Below are positions 30,968 through 39,722 of a stretch of DNA of 64,000 nucleotides, in pieces; position 1 is the stretch's first letter, and each line of letters opens with the position of its first letter. The notes under the pieces are model-generated. The model searched no databases, was not told where the DNA came from, and was given only the letters and a program-made list of their open reading frames with translations. The DNA is from Bradyrhizobium vignae (lineage in GTDB: Bacteria > Pseudomonadota > Alphaproteobacteria > Rhizobiales > Xanthobacteraceae). Made by a program: the position numbers and the translations under genes. The DNA lies in assembly GCF_004114425.1 (NCBI RefSeq), contig NZ_RDQF01000004.1, forward strand, positions 1 through 64,000. Reading direction: 5' to 3'.

Positions 30968-31426
30968 ATGACCCCCACTCTCGAGACCAAATACGTATTC
31001 ACCATCACAGCGCGCATCGGCGACGTCATCACCGCCGGCGAGACCGGCATCGGCGTTCGTCGCATCATCCCGATCATCGGCGGCGAGGTGACGGGCACCG
31101 TCATCGGGAAGGTGATGCCGTTCGGCGCGGACTTCCAGACAATCCGTCCCAACGAGCTGATCGATCTGGAGGCGAAATACGCCTTCGAGACTGACGATGG
31201 CGCAATCGTCTATGTAGAGAACAAGGGCATGCGCTTCGGACCGGTCGAGTTGTTGCAGAAGCTGAAGCACGGCGAGCCGGTCGATCCGAAGCTGATCTAC
31301 TTCCGCACCGTACCGAAATTCGAGACGGGTCACGAGATGTATCGCTGGCTGATGCAGCACATCTTCGTGGCCTCCGCCGCGCGCCATGCGGACCGCGTGG
31401 TGATCGACGTGCATCAGGTGATGTGA
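30968..31426 (+). CDS. DUF3237 (UPF0311) family protein
   Basis: This 152-residue cytoplasmic protein belongs to the DUF3237 family, shown by TITARIGDVITAGETGIGVR near the N-terminus and IRPNELIDLEAKYAFETDDG, VENKGMR and YFRTVPKFETG further on. I recall a UPF0311 protein at the same place in the R. palustris cou/tar locus, which supports synteny. No reaction is established to my knowledge. Its constant place between aromatic-acid transport and CoA activation suggests a role with that pathway. Confidence 0.85.
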   Translation: MTPTLETKYVFTITARIGDVITAGETGIGVRRIIPIIGGEVTGTVIGKVMPFGADFQTIRPNELIDLEAKYAFETDDGAIVYVENKGMRFGPVELLQKLKHGEPVDPKLIYFRTVPKFETGHEMYRWLMQHIFVASAARHADRVVIDVHQVM

Positions 31427-31731
31427 GGGAGTCCGTGCGTCCCTTGGACGGCCAACGAAGTTGGCCCGCAGGCATTCAATTTCCTGCAACCGGTAGTGGC
31501 AATACCTCAACTGCGCACAGGGGGCGCGGGTACCAGCCGGCGGCTAGCTACCCTGCGCCTCCAAGCATTTCGAGGGAGCGCTGTCCGGCACAACGAGTGA
31601 AACGCACCGCGAGAAGGCAGACGTGCGCCCGACGCGACGTGAAAGTCGGATCGCAATCCGCCTTTGACCCAGGGCTCGGCTGGTTTCAGGATGGTCCGGC
31701 GCAAGGTTGCGCAGACCAGGGGAGTGCCACC
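31427..31731. other. Gene-free stretch of 305 bases
   Basis: No supported gene. The frame of the following membrane protein stays open through it, but its translation is basic, low-complexity and unlike a protein family. AGGGGAG at 31718-31724 serves the downstream ATG. Confidence 0.6.
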
Positions 31732-32412
31732 ATGTCCCTCATGGCTTCCAGCGGCTCGAGCCCGCAGCACCGCTTCGATCCTGCCGAAATGGGCGCTATT
31801 GCCCACCTCTACCGCGGCGAGGTCTATCGCTCGACCATCTGGCGAACGCGGCTCGACAACACGACCAACTGGGCGATCGTCACGATGGGGATCGCGCTGT
31901 CAACGACTTTTTCGACCCCGGGAGCATCGCCACTGCCGATGGTGCTCGTCGGCCTGCTGGTCGCCGTGTTCCTCGCCATGGAGGCGCGGCGCTATCGCTA
32001 TTTCAACGTTTGGCGGGCTCGCGCGCGCTGGCTGGAGAAGAATTTCTACGCCCCGATGTTCACGGGCGAAGCACACGACGATACCTGGCAGGCCATTCTC
32101 GCGCGCGACTACACCGCACCCCGTCACCACATCTCATTCGTCCGCGCCGCAGGACGGCGGCTGCGTCGCAACTATGTTTGGATCCTCGTCATCCAGGCGG
32201 TCGCCTATTACGGCAAGATCGCCATCCATCCGACGCCGGCCGCGAACCTGGCGGAGTTCGTCGATCGTGCCGCCGTCGGACCGCTTCCCGGCGGGATCGT
32301 CCTCATCATGGGCTTTGCCTACGATTTCGGCTGGCTGGCGTTTGCACTCGGCACGCTGTGGCTCGACCAGCGCGAGCACGGCGCCAAGGGCGACGGAGTG
32401 GCGATGGGCTAG
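31732..32412 (+). CDS. DUF2270 integral membrane protein
   Basis: This 226-residue predicted membrane protein belongs to the DUF2270 family. It has AHLYRGEVYRSTIWRTRLDN, then two adjacent hydrophobic segments (WAIVTMGIALSTTF, PMVLVGLLVAVFLAMEARRY), RARWLEKNFYAPM, and two more segments near the C-terminus. The ATG at 31732 has AGGGGAG seven bases upstream. Function is unknown. It interrupts the otherwise catabolic gene order. Confidence 0.82.
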   Translation: MSLMASSGSSPQHRFDPAEMGAIAHLYRGEVYRSTIWRTRLDNTTNWAIVTMGIALSTTFSTPGASPLPMVLVGLLVAVFLAMEARRYRYFNVWRARARWLEKNFYAPMFTGEAHDDTWQAILARDYTAPRHHISFVRAAGRRLRRNYVWILVIQAVAYYGKIAIHPTPAANLAEFVDRAAVGPLPGGIVLIMGFAYDFGWLAFALGTLWLDQREHGAKGDGVAMG

Positions 32413-32510
32413 CGACGGGGTGTTGCGACCACAGACGCGGCGCGGCCGTCGCCACTGTCCTCGCCCTCTTGGGCAGGGAACCCTGTCCCATATTGACTCC
32501 TCCAAAATTC

Positions 32511-32525
32511 GTTATACAACATAAC
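32511..32525. promoter_or_regulatory. Dyad GTTAT-N5-ATAAC upstream of the CouA-like gene
   Basis: GTTAT-ACAAC-ATAAC ends 19 bases before the ATG at 32545. It contains the TTAT-N5-ATAA pattern of the sites at 20296 and 27613. The position fits a repressor site covering a promoter or ribosome site. A TTGACT (32493-32498) upstream may be the -35. Confidence 0.6.
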
Positions 32526-32544
32526 TATTCTGACAAGGACGCAA

Positions 32545-33354
32545 ATGACACAGGGAAACGCCGAGACCGCGAACGCGGGCGCCTCCGGGCTACTCCGGAT
32601 CGAGCGGGCAGACCGGGTTCTGACCGTGGGTCTGAACCGGCCCGCCAAGCGCAATGCGCTCAATGACGGCATCATCCTGGAAATCGGCGAGTGTTTCGCG
32701 AACCTGCCCGAGGACATCGGCGCGGTCGTCATCCACGGCATCGGCGACCATTTCTCCAGCGGTCTCGACCTGTCCGAATTGACCGAGCATGACGCCACGG
32801 GCGGCCTGCTCCATTCCCAGATGTGGCATAGGGTGTTCGACCGCATCCAGTACAGCCGCGTGCCCGTCATCGCGGCGCTCAGGGGCGCGGTGATCGGCGG
32901 CGGGCTGGAGCTTGCCTGCGCAGCGCATATCCGCGTCGCCGAGCCCTCGACCTATTTCGCGCTGCCGGAGGGACAGCGCGGCATCTTCGTCGGTGGCGGC
33001 GGCTCGGTGCGGCTGCCGCGGCTGATTGGCGTCGCCAGGATGATGGACATGATGCTGACGGGCCGCGTCTATAGCGCGACCGAAGGCGCGTCCTACGGCT
33101 TCGCGCAATACCTGACCGAGGCCGGCCACGGGCTCGGCAAGGCGCTGGAGCTCGCGACCAAGGTTGCGTCCAACGCGCCGTTGACGAATTTCGCCGTGCT
33201 CCAGGCGTTGCCGATGATCGCCGAGGCCAATCCGCAGACCGGCCTGTTGATGGAGTCGCTGATGGCGACCGTCGCGCAGAGCGATAAAGAGGCAAAGCGC
33301 AGGATCCGCGAATTCCTCGAGCACAAGACCGCAAAGGTGAAGCCGAAGTCATGA
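32545..33354 (+). CDS. couA: CouA-like enoyl-CoA hydratase/lyase (crotonase family)
   Basis: This 269-residue crotonase is predicted to act on 4-coumaroyl- or feruloyl-CoA, by hydration with or without retro-aldol cleavage to the aldehyde and acetyl-CoA. The oxyanion-hole regions HFSSGLDL and RGAVIGGG are present, and both acid-base glutamates are kept (E122 in GGLELAC, E142 in ALPEGQ). It overlaps the ligase gene by four bases (ATGA), so the pair is coupled. The symbol is given from its pairing and the resemblance of the locus to R. palustris cou. Confidence 0.85.
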   Translation: MTQGNAETANAGASGLLRIERADRVLTVGLNRPAKRNALNDGIILEIGECFANLPEDIGAVVIHGIGDHFSSGLDLSELTEHDATGGLLHSQMWHRVFDRIQYSRVPVIAALRGAVIGGGLELACAAHIRVAEPSTYFALPEGQRGIFVGGGGSVRLPRLIGVARMMDMMLTGRVYSATEGASYGFAQYLTEAGHGLGKALELATKVASNAPLTNFAVLQALPMIAEANPQTGLLMESLMATVAQSDKEAKRRIREFLEHKTAKVKPKS

Positions 33355-35234
33355 GCGCGCAGCCGTCCTCTTCCAGCATGGAGCGCGGCGCGAGCACTTT
33401 CCCGCTGCGGCCGATCTCGTTCGGCGATCCCGTCGTCAACATCGAGCGGCGTGAAGACGGCACGATCTATCTCAGGCCCAAGCAGCCGCTCGGCGACTAT
33501 CCGGTCCGCATCACCGATCGCCTGCATCACTGGGCCACGACCACGCCGGACCGCGTCTTCATGGCCGAGCGTGAAGGCGGCCGCGGCTGGCGCAAGATCA
33601 CCTATGCCGAGCTGCTCACCGCGAGCCGGCACATTGCCTCCGCGTTGATCCAGCGCGGCCTGTCGGCGGAGCGGCCGGTCGTGATCCTCTCCGGCAATTC
33701 GATCGACCACGCGCTGCTGGCTTTCGGCGCTTTGTACGCAGGCGTTCCGTTCTGCCCGGTGTCGCCGGCCTATTCGCTGGTGTCGAAGGATTACGGCAAG
33801 CTATCTTACCTGATGAAGCTGCTGACGCCGGGCCTCGTCTTCGCCGCGGACGCCGACAAGTTCGCCGATGCGCTTGCCGCCAACGTCTCGCTCGGCACCG
33901 AGATCGCCGCGTCCTACGGCAGCGTGCCGGGCCGCGACGTCACCCTGCTTGCCGACCTCATGGCCGCGCCGATCCGCGGCGACCTCGACGACGTCCATAG
34001 CAGGATCGGCCCCGACACGATCGCAAAATTCCTGCTGACCTCGGGCTCGACGGGCAATCCCAAGGCCGTCATCAACACGCAGCGCATGATCTGCGCCAAT
34101 CAGGTGATGCTGCGCGAAACGCTCGCCTTCCTCAAGGACGAGCCGCCCGTCATCATCGATTGGCTGCCGTGGAATCACACCTTTGGCGGCAACCACAATA
34201 TCGGGCTGACGCTCTACAATGGCGGCTCGATGTATCTGGACGCCGGCAAACCGGTGCCCGGCGGCATCGAGGAGACCGTGCGCAATCTCCAGGAGATTTC
34301 GCCGACGGTCTATTTCAACGTGCCCAAGGGCTACGAATCGCTGCTGCCCTATTTGCGCAAGGACCAGGGGCTGCGCGCAAAGTTCTTCGACCGGCTGCAC
34401 GCGATGTTCTTCTCGGGCGCCGCGTTGTCGCCGTTCGTCTGGAACAGTCTCGACGAGCTCGCGGTGAAGGAGAAGGGCTATCGCGTGCCGATGCTGACCG
34501 GCCTTGGCGCCACCGAGACAGCACCGTTCTTCATGTCGGTCAATCCGCGCACCAGCCGCTCCGGTCATGTCGGACTCCCGGTGTCGGGCAACGAGGCCAA
34601 GCTGGTGCCCAACAACGGCAAGCTTGAGGTGCGCGCCAAGGGGCCGAACGTGATGCCGGGGTACTGGCGCCAGCCCGACATCACCGCAAAATCCTTCGAC
34701 GAGGAAGGATTTTACAAGATGGGCGACGCGCTCAAGCCCGCCGACCCGAATGATCTCAACGCCGGCTTCGACTTCGACGGACGCGTCAGCGAGGATTTCA
34801 AGCTGGCGAGCGGCACCTGGGTCAGCGTCGGCCCCTTGCGCGCGCGCTTCGTTGCGGCCTGCGCGCCCTTGGTGCGCGACGTCGTCATCGCCGGCATCAA
34901 CCGCGACGAGATCTGCGCGCTGGTCGTGCTCGATCTCGACGGCTGCCGCCTGATCAACCCGACGCTGCCGGCCGACGATCTGGTCGTCGCGACGCGCGAC
35001 CGGCTGGTTCGCGAGGCTTTCCGCGAGCGCCTGACCATTTTCCTCAGCCAGGCCACGGGCTCCTCGACCCGGATCACGCGCGCGATCCTGATGGACACGC
35101 CGCTGTCGATCGACAAGGGCGAGGTCACCGACAAGGGCTCGATCAACCAGCGCGCCGTGCTGGAACATCGCACCGCATTGATCGACGAGCTCTACGCTGC
35201 CAATCCGTCGGACCGTGTGATATCGGTCCCCTGA
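33351..35234 (+). CDS. couB: Feruloyl/4-coumaroyl-CoA ligase, CouB-like
   Basis: This 627-residue AMP-forming ligase is longer than typical FadD proteins and has the feruloyl-CoA synthase N-terminus ([21 protein letters not shown]). The P-loop [13 protein letters not shown] lies near residue 225, followed by [23 protein letters not shown], and the late motif [19 protein letters not shown] with the catalytic Lys. It activates the hydroxycinnamate taken up by the neighbouring transporters. It is co-transcribed with the CouA-like gene, the SDR and the thioesterase. Confidence 0.88.
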   Translation: MSAQPSSSSMERGASTFPLRPISFGDPVVNIERREDGTIYLRPKQPLGDYPVRITDRLHHWATTTPDRVFMAEREGGRGWRKITYAELLTASRHIASALIQRGLSAERPVVILSGNSIDHALLAFGALYAGVPFCPVSPAYSLVSKDYGKLSYLMKLLTPGLVFAADADKFADALAANVSLGTEIAASYGSVPGRDVTLLADLMAAPIRGDLDDVHSRIGPDTIAKFLLTSGSTGNPKAVINTQRMICANQVMLRETLAFLKDEPPVIIDWLPWNHTFGGNHNIGLTLYNGGSMYLDAGKPVPGGIEETVRNLQEISPTVYFNVPKGYESLLPYLRKDQGLRAKFFDRLHAMFFSGAALSPFVWNSLDELAVKEKGYRVPMLTGLGATETAPFFMSVNPRTSRSGHVGLPVSGNEAKLVPNNGKLEVRAKGPNVMPGYWRQPDITAKSFDEEGFYKMGDALKPADPNDLNAGFDFDGRVSEDFKLASGTWVSVGPLRARFVAACAPLVRDVVIAGINRDEICALVVLDLDGCRLINPTLPADDLVVATRDRLVREAFRERLTIFLSQATGSSTRITRAILMDTPLSIDKGEVTDKGSINQRAVLEHRTALIDELYAANPSDRVISVP

Positions 35235-35259
35235 GAAATCATCGCCAAAGGAGAACGCC

Positions 35260-36021
35260 ATGTTGTTGAAGGATCAGGCAGCCATCGTCACCGGCGGCGC
35301 ATCAGGGCTTGGCGCGGCCACCGCGCGAAAGCTGGCAGCGCAGGGCGCCAAGGTCGCGGTGTGCGATCTCAATACCAAGCTTGCCGAAACGGTTGCGGCC
35401 GAGGTCGAGGGCGTGCCCGTGACCTGCGACGTCTCCGATGCCGCGTCCGCTGAAGCCGCGATCGCGCAGGCGACGAAGGCCCACGGCCCGGCGCGCGTGC
35501 TGGTCAACTGCGCTGGCATCGGCGTGGCAAAACGCGTCGTTGGCCGTGACGGTCCGATGGCGCTTTCAGACTTCGACAAGGTGATCAAGGTCAATCTGAT
35601 CGGCACCTTCAACATGCTGCGCCTCGCCGCGGCCGAGATGTCCAAGCTGGAGCCGCAGGCGAGCGGCGAGCGCGGCGTCATCATCAACACCGCCTCCGTG
35701 GCGGCCTATGACGGCCAGATCGGCCAGTCCGCCTATTCGGCGTCCAAGGGCGGCATCGTCGGCATGACGCTGCCGATCGCGCGCGAGCTCGCGCAGTTCG
35801 GCATTCGCGTGCTGACGATTGCGCCCGGCCTGTTCCTGACGCCGCTGCTCGCCAACCTGCCGCAGGAAGCCCAGGACTCGCTCGCTGCCGCGATCCCCTT
35901 CCCGCGCCGGCTCGGCAATGCCGACGAGTTCGCCGCACTCGCCCTGCACATGGTCGAGAATGCCTATCTGAACGGCGAAGTGGTGCGCCTCGACGGCTCG
36001 CTGCGCATGGCGCCGAAGTAA
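35260..36021 (+). CDS. Short-chain dehydrogenase, 3-hydroxyacyl-CoA dehydrogenase type 2-like
   Basis: This 253-residue NAD-dependent SDR has the cofactor loop TGGASGLG (residues 11-18), NCAG near 83, and the catalytic triad S146, Y159 and K163 (YSASKGG). Its C-terminal [21 protein letters not shown] resembles human HSD10-type 3-hydroxyacyl-CoA dehydrogenases. After a CouA-like hydratase it could oxidise the beta-hydroxy CoA thioester, giving a beta-oxidative route. It could instead oxidise another intermediate. Confidence 0.88.
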   Translation: MLLKDQAAIVTGGASGLGAATARKLAAQGAKVAVCDLNTKLAETVAAEVEGVPVTCDVSDAASAEAAIAQATKAHGPARVLVNCAGIGVAKRVVGRDGPMALSDFDKVIKVNLIGTFNMLRLAAAEMSKLEPQASGERGVIINTASVAAYDGQIGQSAYSASKGGIVGMTLPIARELAQFGIRVLTIAPGLFLTPLLANLPQEAQDSLAAAIPFPRRLGNADEFAALALHMVENAYLNGEVVRLDGSLRMAPK

Positions 36022-36043
36022 ATTCGTGACGTAAGGCACCGCC

Positions 36044-36463
36044 ATGTTCGTGAACCGGCGCGAGGTCCAGATCCAGTGGGGTGATTGCGACCCTGCCAAC
36101 ATCGTCTATTACCCGCGCTATTTCGCGATGTTCGACGATTCGACCTCGACCCTGTTCGAGGTCGCCGGCTTCTCCAAGCAGGACCTGGTCCGCAAGTACG
36201 GCCTGGTGGGCATTCCCATGGTCGACACGCGGGCCAAGTTCTACATCCCCTCGACCTATGGCGACTGGATCACCATCGAAACCAGAATCGAGAGCATCAA
36301 GCGCTCGAGCTTCGAGGTGAAGCACGACGTCTACAAGGACGAGGCGCTGGCGATCGAGGGGTTCGAGACCCGCGTCCTGGTCGGCCGCGATCCTGCCAAC
36401 CCCGACAAGCTGAAATCGGCACCGTTTCCGCCGGAGATGGTCGCCAAATTCACGGGACGCTAA
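36044..36463 (+). CDS. 4-hydroxybenzoyl-CoA thioesterase-like hotdog protein
   Basis: This 139-residue hotdog thioesterase has the signature QWGDCDPANIVYYPRYF near residue 11, with catalytic Asp16 as in the Pseudomonas 4-hydroxybenzoyl-CoA thioesterase. It would release 4-hydroxybenzoate from its CoA ester, and PobA at 26376-27545 would then hydroxylate the acid. It lies 22 bases after the SDR gene, in one apparent operon. Confidence 0.85.
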   Translation: MFVNRREVQIQWGDCDPANIVYYPRYFAMFDDSTSTLFEVAGFSKQDLVRKYGLVGIPMVDTRAKFYIPSTYGDWITIETRIESIKRSSFEVKHDVYKDEALAIEGFETRVLVGRDPANPDKLKSAPFPPEMVAKFTGR

Positions 36464-36541
36464 ATCGCCGCATCACCAAAAGAGGGGGCTGAATTGCCCC
36501 CCGATTTCTGCTTTCAAGGAACGACGTCAAGGGAGGAATAG

Positions 36542-37693
36542 ATGAAACGCTTTTATTTGACCGCTGCCATCACCGCGGCCGCACTGGCGCTGCCGGCACT
36601 GCCTGCGCTGGCCCAGACCAGCGAAATCACGATCGGCATCACCACCACCACGACCGGCCCGGGCGCGGCGCTTGGCATTCCCGAGCGCAACGCGCTGGAA
36701 TTCGTGCCCAAGGAGATCGGCGGCGTGCCGCTGAAGGTGATCGTGCTCGACGACGGCGGCGATCCCACCACCGCGACCACCAACGCCCGGCGCTTCGTGA
36801 CCGAATCCAAGGCCGACATCATCATGGGCTCGGCGCTGACGCCGCCGACGATCGCGGTCTCCAACGTCGCCAACGAAGCCGGCATCCCGCACTTTGGTCT
36901 GGCACCCTTCCCGATCACGCCGGAGCGCATGAAGTGGTCGGTGGCAATGCCGCAGCCGATTCCGATCGTGGGCAAGGTTCTGTACGACCACATGAAAGCC
37001 AAGGGTGTGAAGACGCTCGGCTATATCGGCTATTCGGACTCCTACGGCGACCTCTGGTTCAACGACCTCAAGGCGCAGGCGGTGCCGATGGGCATGACCA
37101 TCGTCGACGAGGAGCGCTTCGCCCGTCCTGACACTTCGGTGACCGGACAGGTGCTAAAGCTCGTCGCGGCCAATCCCGACGCCATCCTGGTCGGCGCCTC
37201 CGGCACCGCCGCCGCGCTGCCGCAGACCGAGCTGCGCGAGCGCGGCTATCAGGGCCTGATCTACCAGACCCATGGCGCGGCCAGCATGGACTTCATCCGC
37301 ATCGCCGGCAAAGCGGCCGAGGGCGTGCTGATGGCCTCGGGCCCTGTGATGGACCCCGAAGATCAGCCGGACGAAGCTGCCACCAAGAAGCCGGGCCTCG
37401 CGCTCAACTCGGCCTATGAAGCCAAGTACGGTCCGAACAGCCGCAGCCAGTTCGCCGGCCATTCCTACGATGCATTCGAGATCCTGAAGCGCGTGATCCC
37501 CACGGCGCTGAAAACCGCAAAACCCGGAACGCCGGAATTCCGCGAAGCGATTCGCCAGGCACTGCTTTCCGAGAAGGAGCTTGCAGCGAGTCAAGGCGTC
37601 TACAACTTCACCGAAAAGGACCGCTACGGCCTCGACGAGCGCTCGCGCATCCTGCTGACGGTGAAGAACGGCAAGTACTCGCTGGTGAAGTAG
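36542..37693 (+). CDS. ABC transporter substrate-binding protein (CouP-like by context)
   Basis: This 383-residue periplasmic protein of the Liv-binding family has a signal peptide (MKRFYLTAAITAAALALPAL, cleaved near LAQ). GGGAGG precedes the ATG. The ABC unit at 20413-23956 has no binding protein beside it, so this is the natural partner. R. palustris CouP binds p-coumarate and related phenylpropenoids and sits in an equivalent place. It is followed by a clear terminator that ends the operon. Confidence 0.88.
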   Translation: MKRFYLTAAITAAALALPALPALAQTSEITIGITTTTTGPGAALGIPERNALEFVPKEIGGVPLKVIVLDDGGDPTTATTNARRFVTESKADIIMGSALTPPTIAVSNVANEAGIPHFGLAPFPITPERMKWSVAMPQPIPIVGKVLYDHMKAKGVKTLGYIGYSDSYGDLWFNDLKAQAVPMGMTIVDEERFARPDTSVTGQVLKLVAANPDAILVGASGTAAALPQTELRERGYQGLIYQTHGAASMDFIRIAGKAAEGVLMASGPVMDPEDQPDEAATKKPGLALNSAYEAKYGPNSRSQFAGHSYDAFEILKRVIPTALKTAKPGTPEFREAIRQALLSEKELAASQGVYNFTEKDRYGLDERSRILLTVKNGKYSLVK

Positions 37694-37718
37694 GCAGAGC
37701 GACAGTTTGAGACGACGA

Positions 37719-37750
37719 GAGCCGGCCCATTGGGCCGGCTCTTTTGTTTT
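37719..37750 (+). terminator. Rho-independent terminator after the CouP-like gene
   Basis: Stem GAGCCGGCCCA / TGGGCCGGCTC followed by TTTTGTTTTT. Confidence 0.9.
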
Positions 37751-37777
37751 TCTTCGGGATCAAATTGCCACCTGGGT

Positions 37778-37808
37778 CGTCATGCCCGGGCTTGTCCCGG
37801 CCATGACG
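37778..37808. repeat. Short CGTCATGCCCGGG palindrome
   Basis: CGTCATGCCCGGGC then GTCCCGGCCATGACG; a reduced form of the element at 1389-1470. Confidence 0.6.
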
Positions 37809-37851
37809 ATGTGGGGAGTTCAGCGCTTCACGAATAACCGACTTGCAAGCG

Positions 37852-38580
37852 CTAAGCCGCCTGCCGCAGCGGGGTCCAGGCGAACTCCGGATAGTAATCG
37901 TCCATCATGCGGTCGACATACGCCGTGAGGTTTGGAAATCCCTCGGCCCGCTGCCGCAGTCCAGATTCGAAGAATGGCGTCAAGATCCCGGCGAGTGCGC
38001 CGAAGGCGGTGGCGTCGACGCCGCAGGGCTTGTTGCCCATCAGATACGCCTTGTCGCCGAGCTGCACCGACAGCGCGAACAGCGAGCGCACGGCGAGATC
38101 GACGTCGTCATCGGGCGCATGGCGGCCGAGGCCGGAGAGCAGATAGTTCTCGGCGACGCGGAACTGTGCGTCCTCGCGGAGTTTTTCGCGGCTGTGCTCC
38201 GGCGCACCGTCGAAGAAATGCGCAGGGCCCTTGGCGAAGTTGACCGGATCCACCCAGCGGGCGCCGACCAGCGCCCAGTAGACGTGATGCTCGATCATGC
38301 GCTCGAACGCCCAAGCCTGCGCACGCTCCTGCAACGAGAGGCCGGCATCGAAATCGAAGCCGTAGCGGCGCTCGATGTGGGCGCGGATGAAGGTGGAATC
38401 GGCCACCGCCTCGCCGCCGTCGTCGATGAAAGGCAGCTGCCCCTTGGGCGAAGCCGGCGGCATTGCCCGCTCCTTCCGGTATGGCAGCCCCGCCATCTTG
38501 AGCTGCACCTCCGTCTTGGTGACGAAGGGGCTGATTTCCGGCAGGCCGAAGCCAGCGCCAAAGCCGTAAAGCGTGATCAT
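37852..38580 (-). CDS. Glutathione S-transferase family protein (module 1)
   Basis: This 242-residue protein has a thioredoxin-like N-terminal domain (MITLYGFGAGFGLPEISPFV) and FIDDGGEAVADSTFIRAHIE, the usual glutathione-contact region with Asp-Ser. A helical C-terminal domain follows, of the metaxin/Tom37-like GST type. The start at 38580 has AGGAGA seven bases upstream. The frame is open beyond it but is not coding in style. It is co-directional with the small gene at 38616 and lies near a WYL regulator. Confidence 0.87.
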   Translation of the reverse strand: MITLYGFGAGFGLPEISPFVTKTEVQLKMAGLPYRKERAMPPASPKGQLPFIDDGGEAVADSTFIRAHIERRYGFDFDAGLSLQERAQAWAFERMIEHHVYWALVGARWVDPVNFAKGPAHFFDGAPEHSREKLREDAQFRVAENYLLSGLGRHAPDDDVDLAVRSLFALSVQLGDKAYLMGNKPCGVDATAFGALAGILTPFFESGLRQRAEGFPNLTAYVDRMMDDYYPEFAWTPLRQAA

Positions 38581-38615
38581 GCGAGCTCTCCTGAACCTGT
38601 CGAACGAGAAGGAAC

Positions 38616-38891
38616 CTAGCGGTCTGCTGCTGCCACCATGGTGGCAGCAGCCGTGATATCTTCTGCAAAGCGGGCCCCTCGCCAGGCGAGCCCCATGAAA
38701 TGGCGGACCAGCGCATCCGCGGCATGAACCAGCGAACGCGTCACGGCGGTCGCGAGCGCAAGGCGGAGGTCGACAATGGTGAAATCGAGCGAAACGAGGC
38801 GGCTGAATGCCCAAGCCTGCCACGCCTGCACCTGGAAAGGCTGGCTCCGCCACAACGGGCCGGCCGGGCCGGAATGGGTTGAAATGATCAT
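38616..38891 (-). CDS. Small hypothetical protein
   Basis: I do not recognise this 91-residue product, which begins MIISTHSGPAGPLWRS. GAGGA lies seven bases before the ATG at 38891. It is rich in Ala, Trp and Arg, with a hydrophobic middle (LALATAVTRSLVHAADALV). It starts directly across from the WYL regulator and is followed by the GST gene after 35 bases. Its last codons contain a perfect 26-bp palindrome. It may be a real WYL-controlled gene, but no family support is visible. Confidence 0.5.
   Translation of the reverse strand: MIISTHSGPAGPLWRSQPFQVQAWQAWAFSRLVSLDFTIVDLRLALATAVTRSLVHAADALVRHFMGLAWRGARFAEDITAAATMVAAADR
38626..38651. repeat. Perfect 26-bp palindrome at the gene end
   Basis: Each half is GCTGCTGCCACCA or its complement, with no loop bases. 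It falls in the last codons of the small gene and 46 bases upstream of the GST start. A transcript would form a strong hairpin without a T tract. Confidence 0.7.
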
Positions 38892-38937
38892 GGACAAATC
38901 CTCTTCAGTCGATGTGTTGCCCCGGTATAGAACTCAC

Positions 38938-38961
38938 CTGCTGCCAACATTCTGTCAGCAG
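38938..38961. promoter_or_regulatory. Operator-like inverted repeat upstream of WYL regulator 1
   Basis: CTGCTGCCA-ACATTC-TGTCAGCAG has arms matching at 8 of 9 positions. It lies between the divergent small gene and the WYL gene. The core ACATTCTGTCAG is close to the site at 46085. Confidence 0.6.
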
Positions 38962-39018
38962 CCGCACGCCGCCTTCTGAGAAAGACCACCGAGAAAAAGC
39001 AGCGATAAGAGACCTGTC

Positions 39019-39717
39019 ATGAGACGCGCCGACCGGCTGTTTCAAATCATCCAGGTGCTGAGGCGCACGCGTAAGCCGCTGACGGCGGACGCGATCGCAG
39101 CCGAGCTCGAGACCTCGAAGCGCACCATCTATCGCGACATCGCAACCCTGATCGGCCAGCGCGTGCCGATCCGCGGCGAGGCCGGGATGGGTTACATCCT
39201 GGAAAAGGGTTTTGACCTCCCGCCGCTCATGCTGACACCCGACGAGATCGAGGCGGCGGTGCTGGGTGCGCAATGGGTCGCAGGCCACGCCGACTCCGCT
39301 CTGGCGCGCGCGGCCGAAGACTTGATGGCCAAGATCGCCGACACCGTGCCTGAGCGCCTGCGGCCCTTCGTGCTGGAGCCGGCGAGCCGGGCGCGGCCGA
39401 GCTGGAACAGGGAGCCGGACCGCCTGGACATGGCGCGCACCCGCACTCATATCCACGAAGGCAAGAAGATCATGCTGCGCTATCGCGACGAGCAAGGCCG
39501 CCCCAGCGAGCGCGTGATCTGGCCGATTTCGGTCGGCTATCTCGAAGCGGTGCGGCTGCTGGCAGCCTGGTGCGAGCTGCGCGGCGACTTCCGCAGCTTC
39601 CGCACCGATCGCGTGGTCGAGGCGACCTATCTCGACGAGAAATATCCGGAGCGGCGCGACGTGCTGCGCGCAAGATGGCGGCAGAGCCTGGTCTGGGGTC
39701 CGCCAAAGGATACGTGA
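39019..39717 (+). CDS. HTH/WYL-domain (YafY-type) regulator 1
   Basis: This 232-residue regulator has an N-terminal HTH (MRRADRLFQIIQVLRRTRKP, with the recognition helix in ETSKRTIYRDIATL) and a WYL ligand-sensing domain (MLRYRDEQGRPSERVIWPIS). It likely controls the divergent small gene and the GST gene, and itself, through the dyad at 38938. The YkgJ-like gene follows after five bases. Confidence 0.88.
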   Translation: MRRADRLFQIIQVLRRTRKPLTADAIAAELETSKRTIYRDIATLIGQRVPIRGEAGMGYILEKGFDLPPLMLTPDEIEAAVLGAQWVAGHADSALARAAEDLMAKIADTVPERLRPFVLEPASRARPSWNREPDRLDMARTRTHIHEGKKIMLRYRDEQGRPSERVIWPISVGYLEAVRLLAAWCELRGDFRSFRTDRVVEATYLDEKYPERRDVLRARWRQSLVWGPPKDT

Positions 39718-39722
39718 GGACG

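Noticed and set aside
31423..31731. N-terminal extension of the DUF2270 protein
   Set aside because: The translation is basic and unstructured. The ATG at 31732 has a good ribosome site and begins the conserved part.
32493..32518. Complete sigma-70 promoter TTGACT/TATACA for couA
   Set aside because: The spacer is only 14 bases, so only the -35-like element is mentioned as a possibility.
38581..38853. Longer start for the first GST protein
   Set aside because: The extension overlaps the small gene and is Arg/Cys-rich. The ATG at 38580 begins a typical GST N-terminus with AGGAGA upstream.
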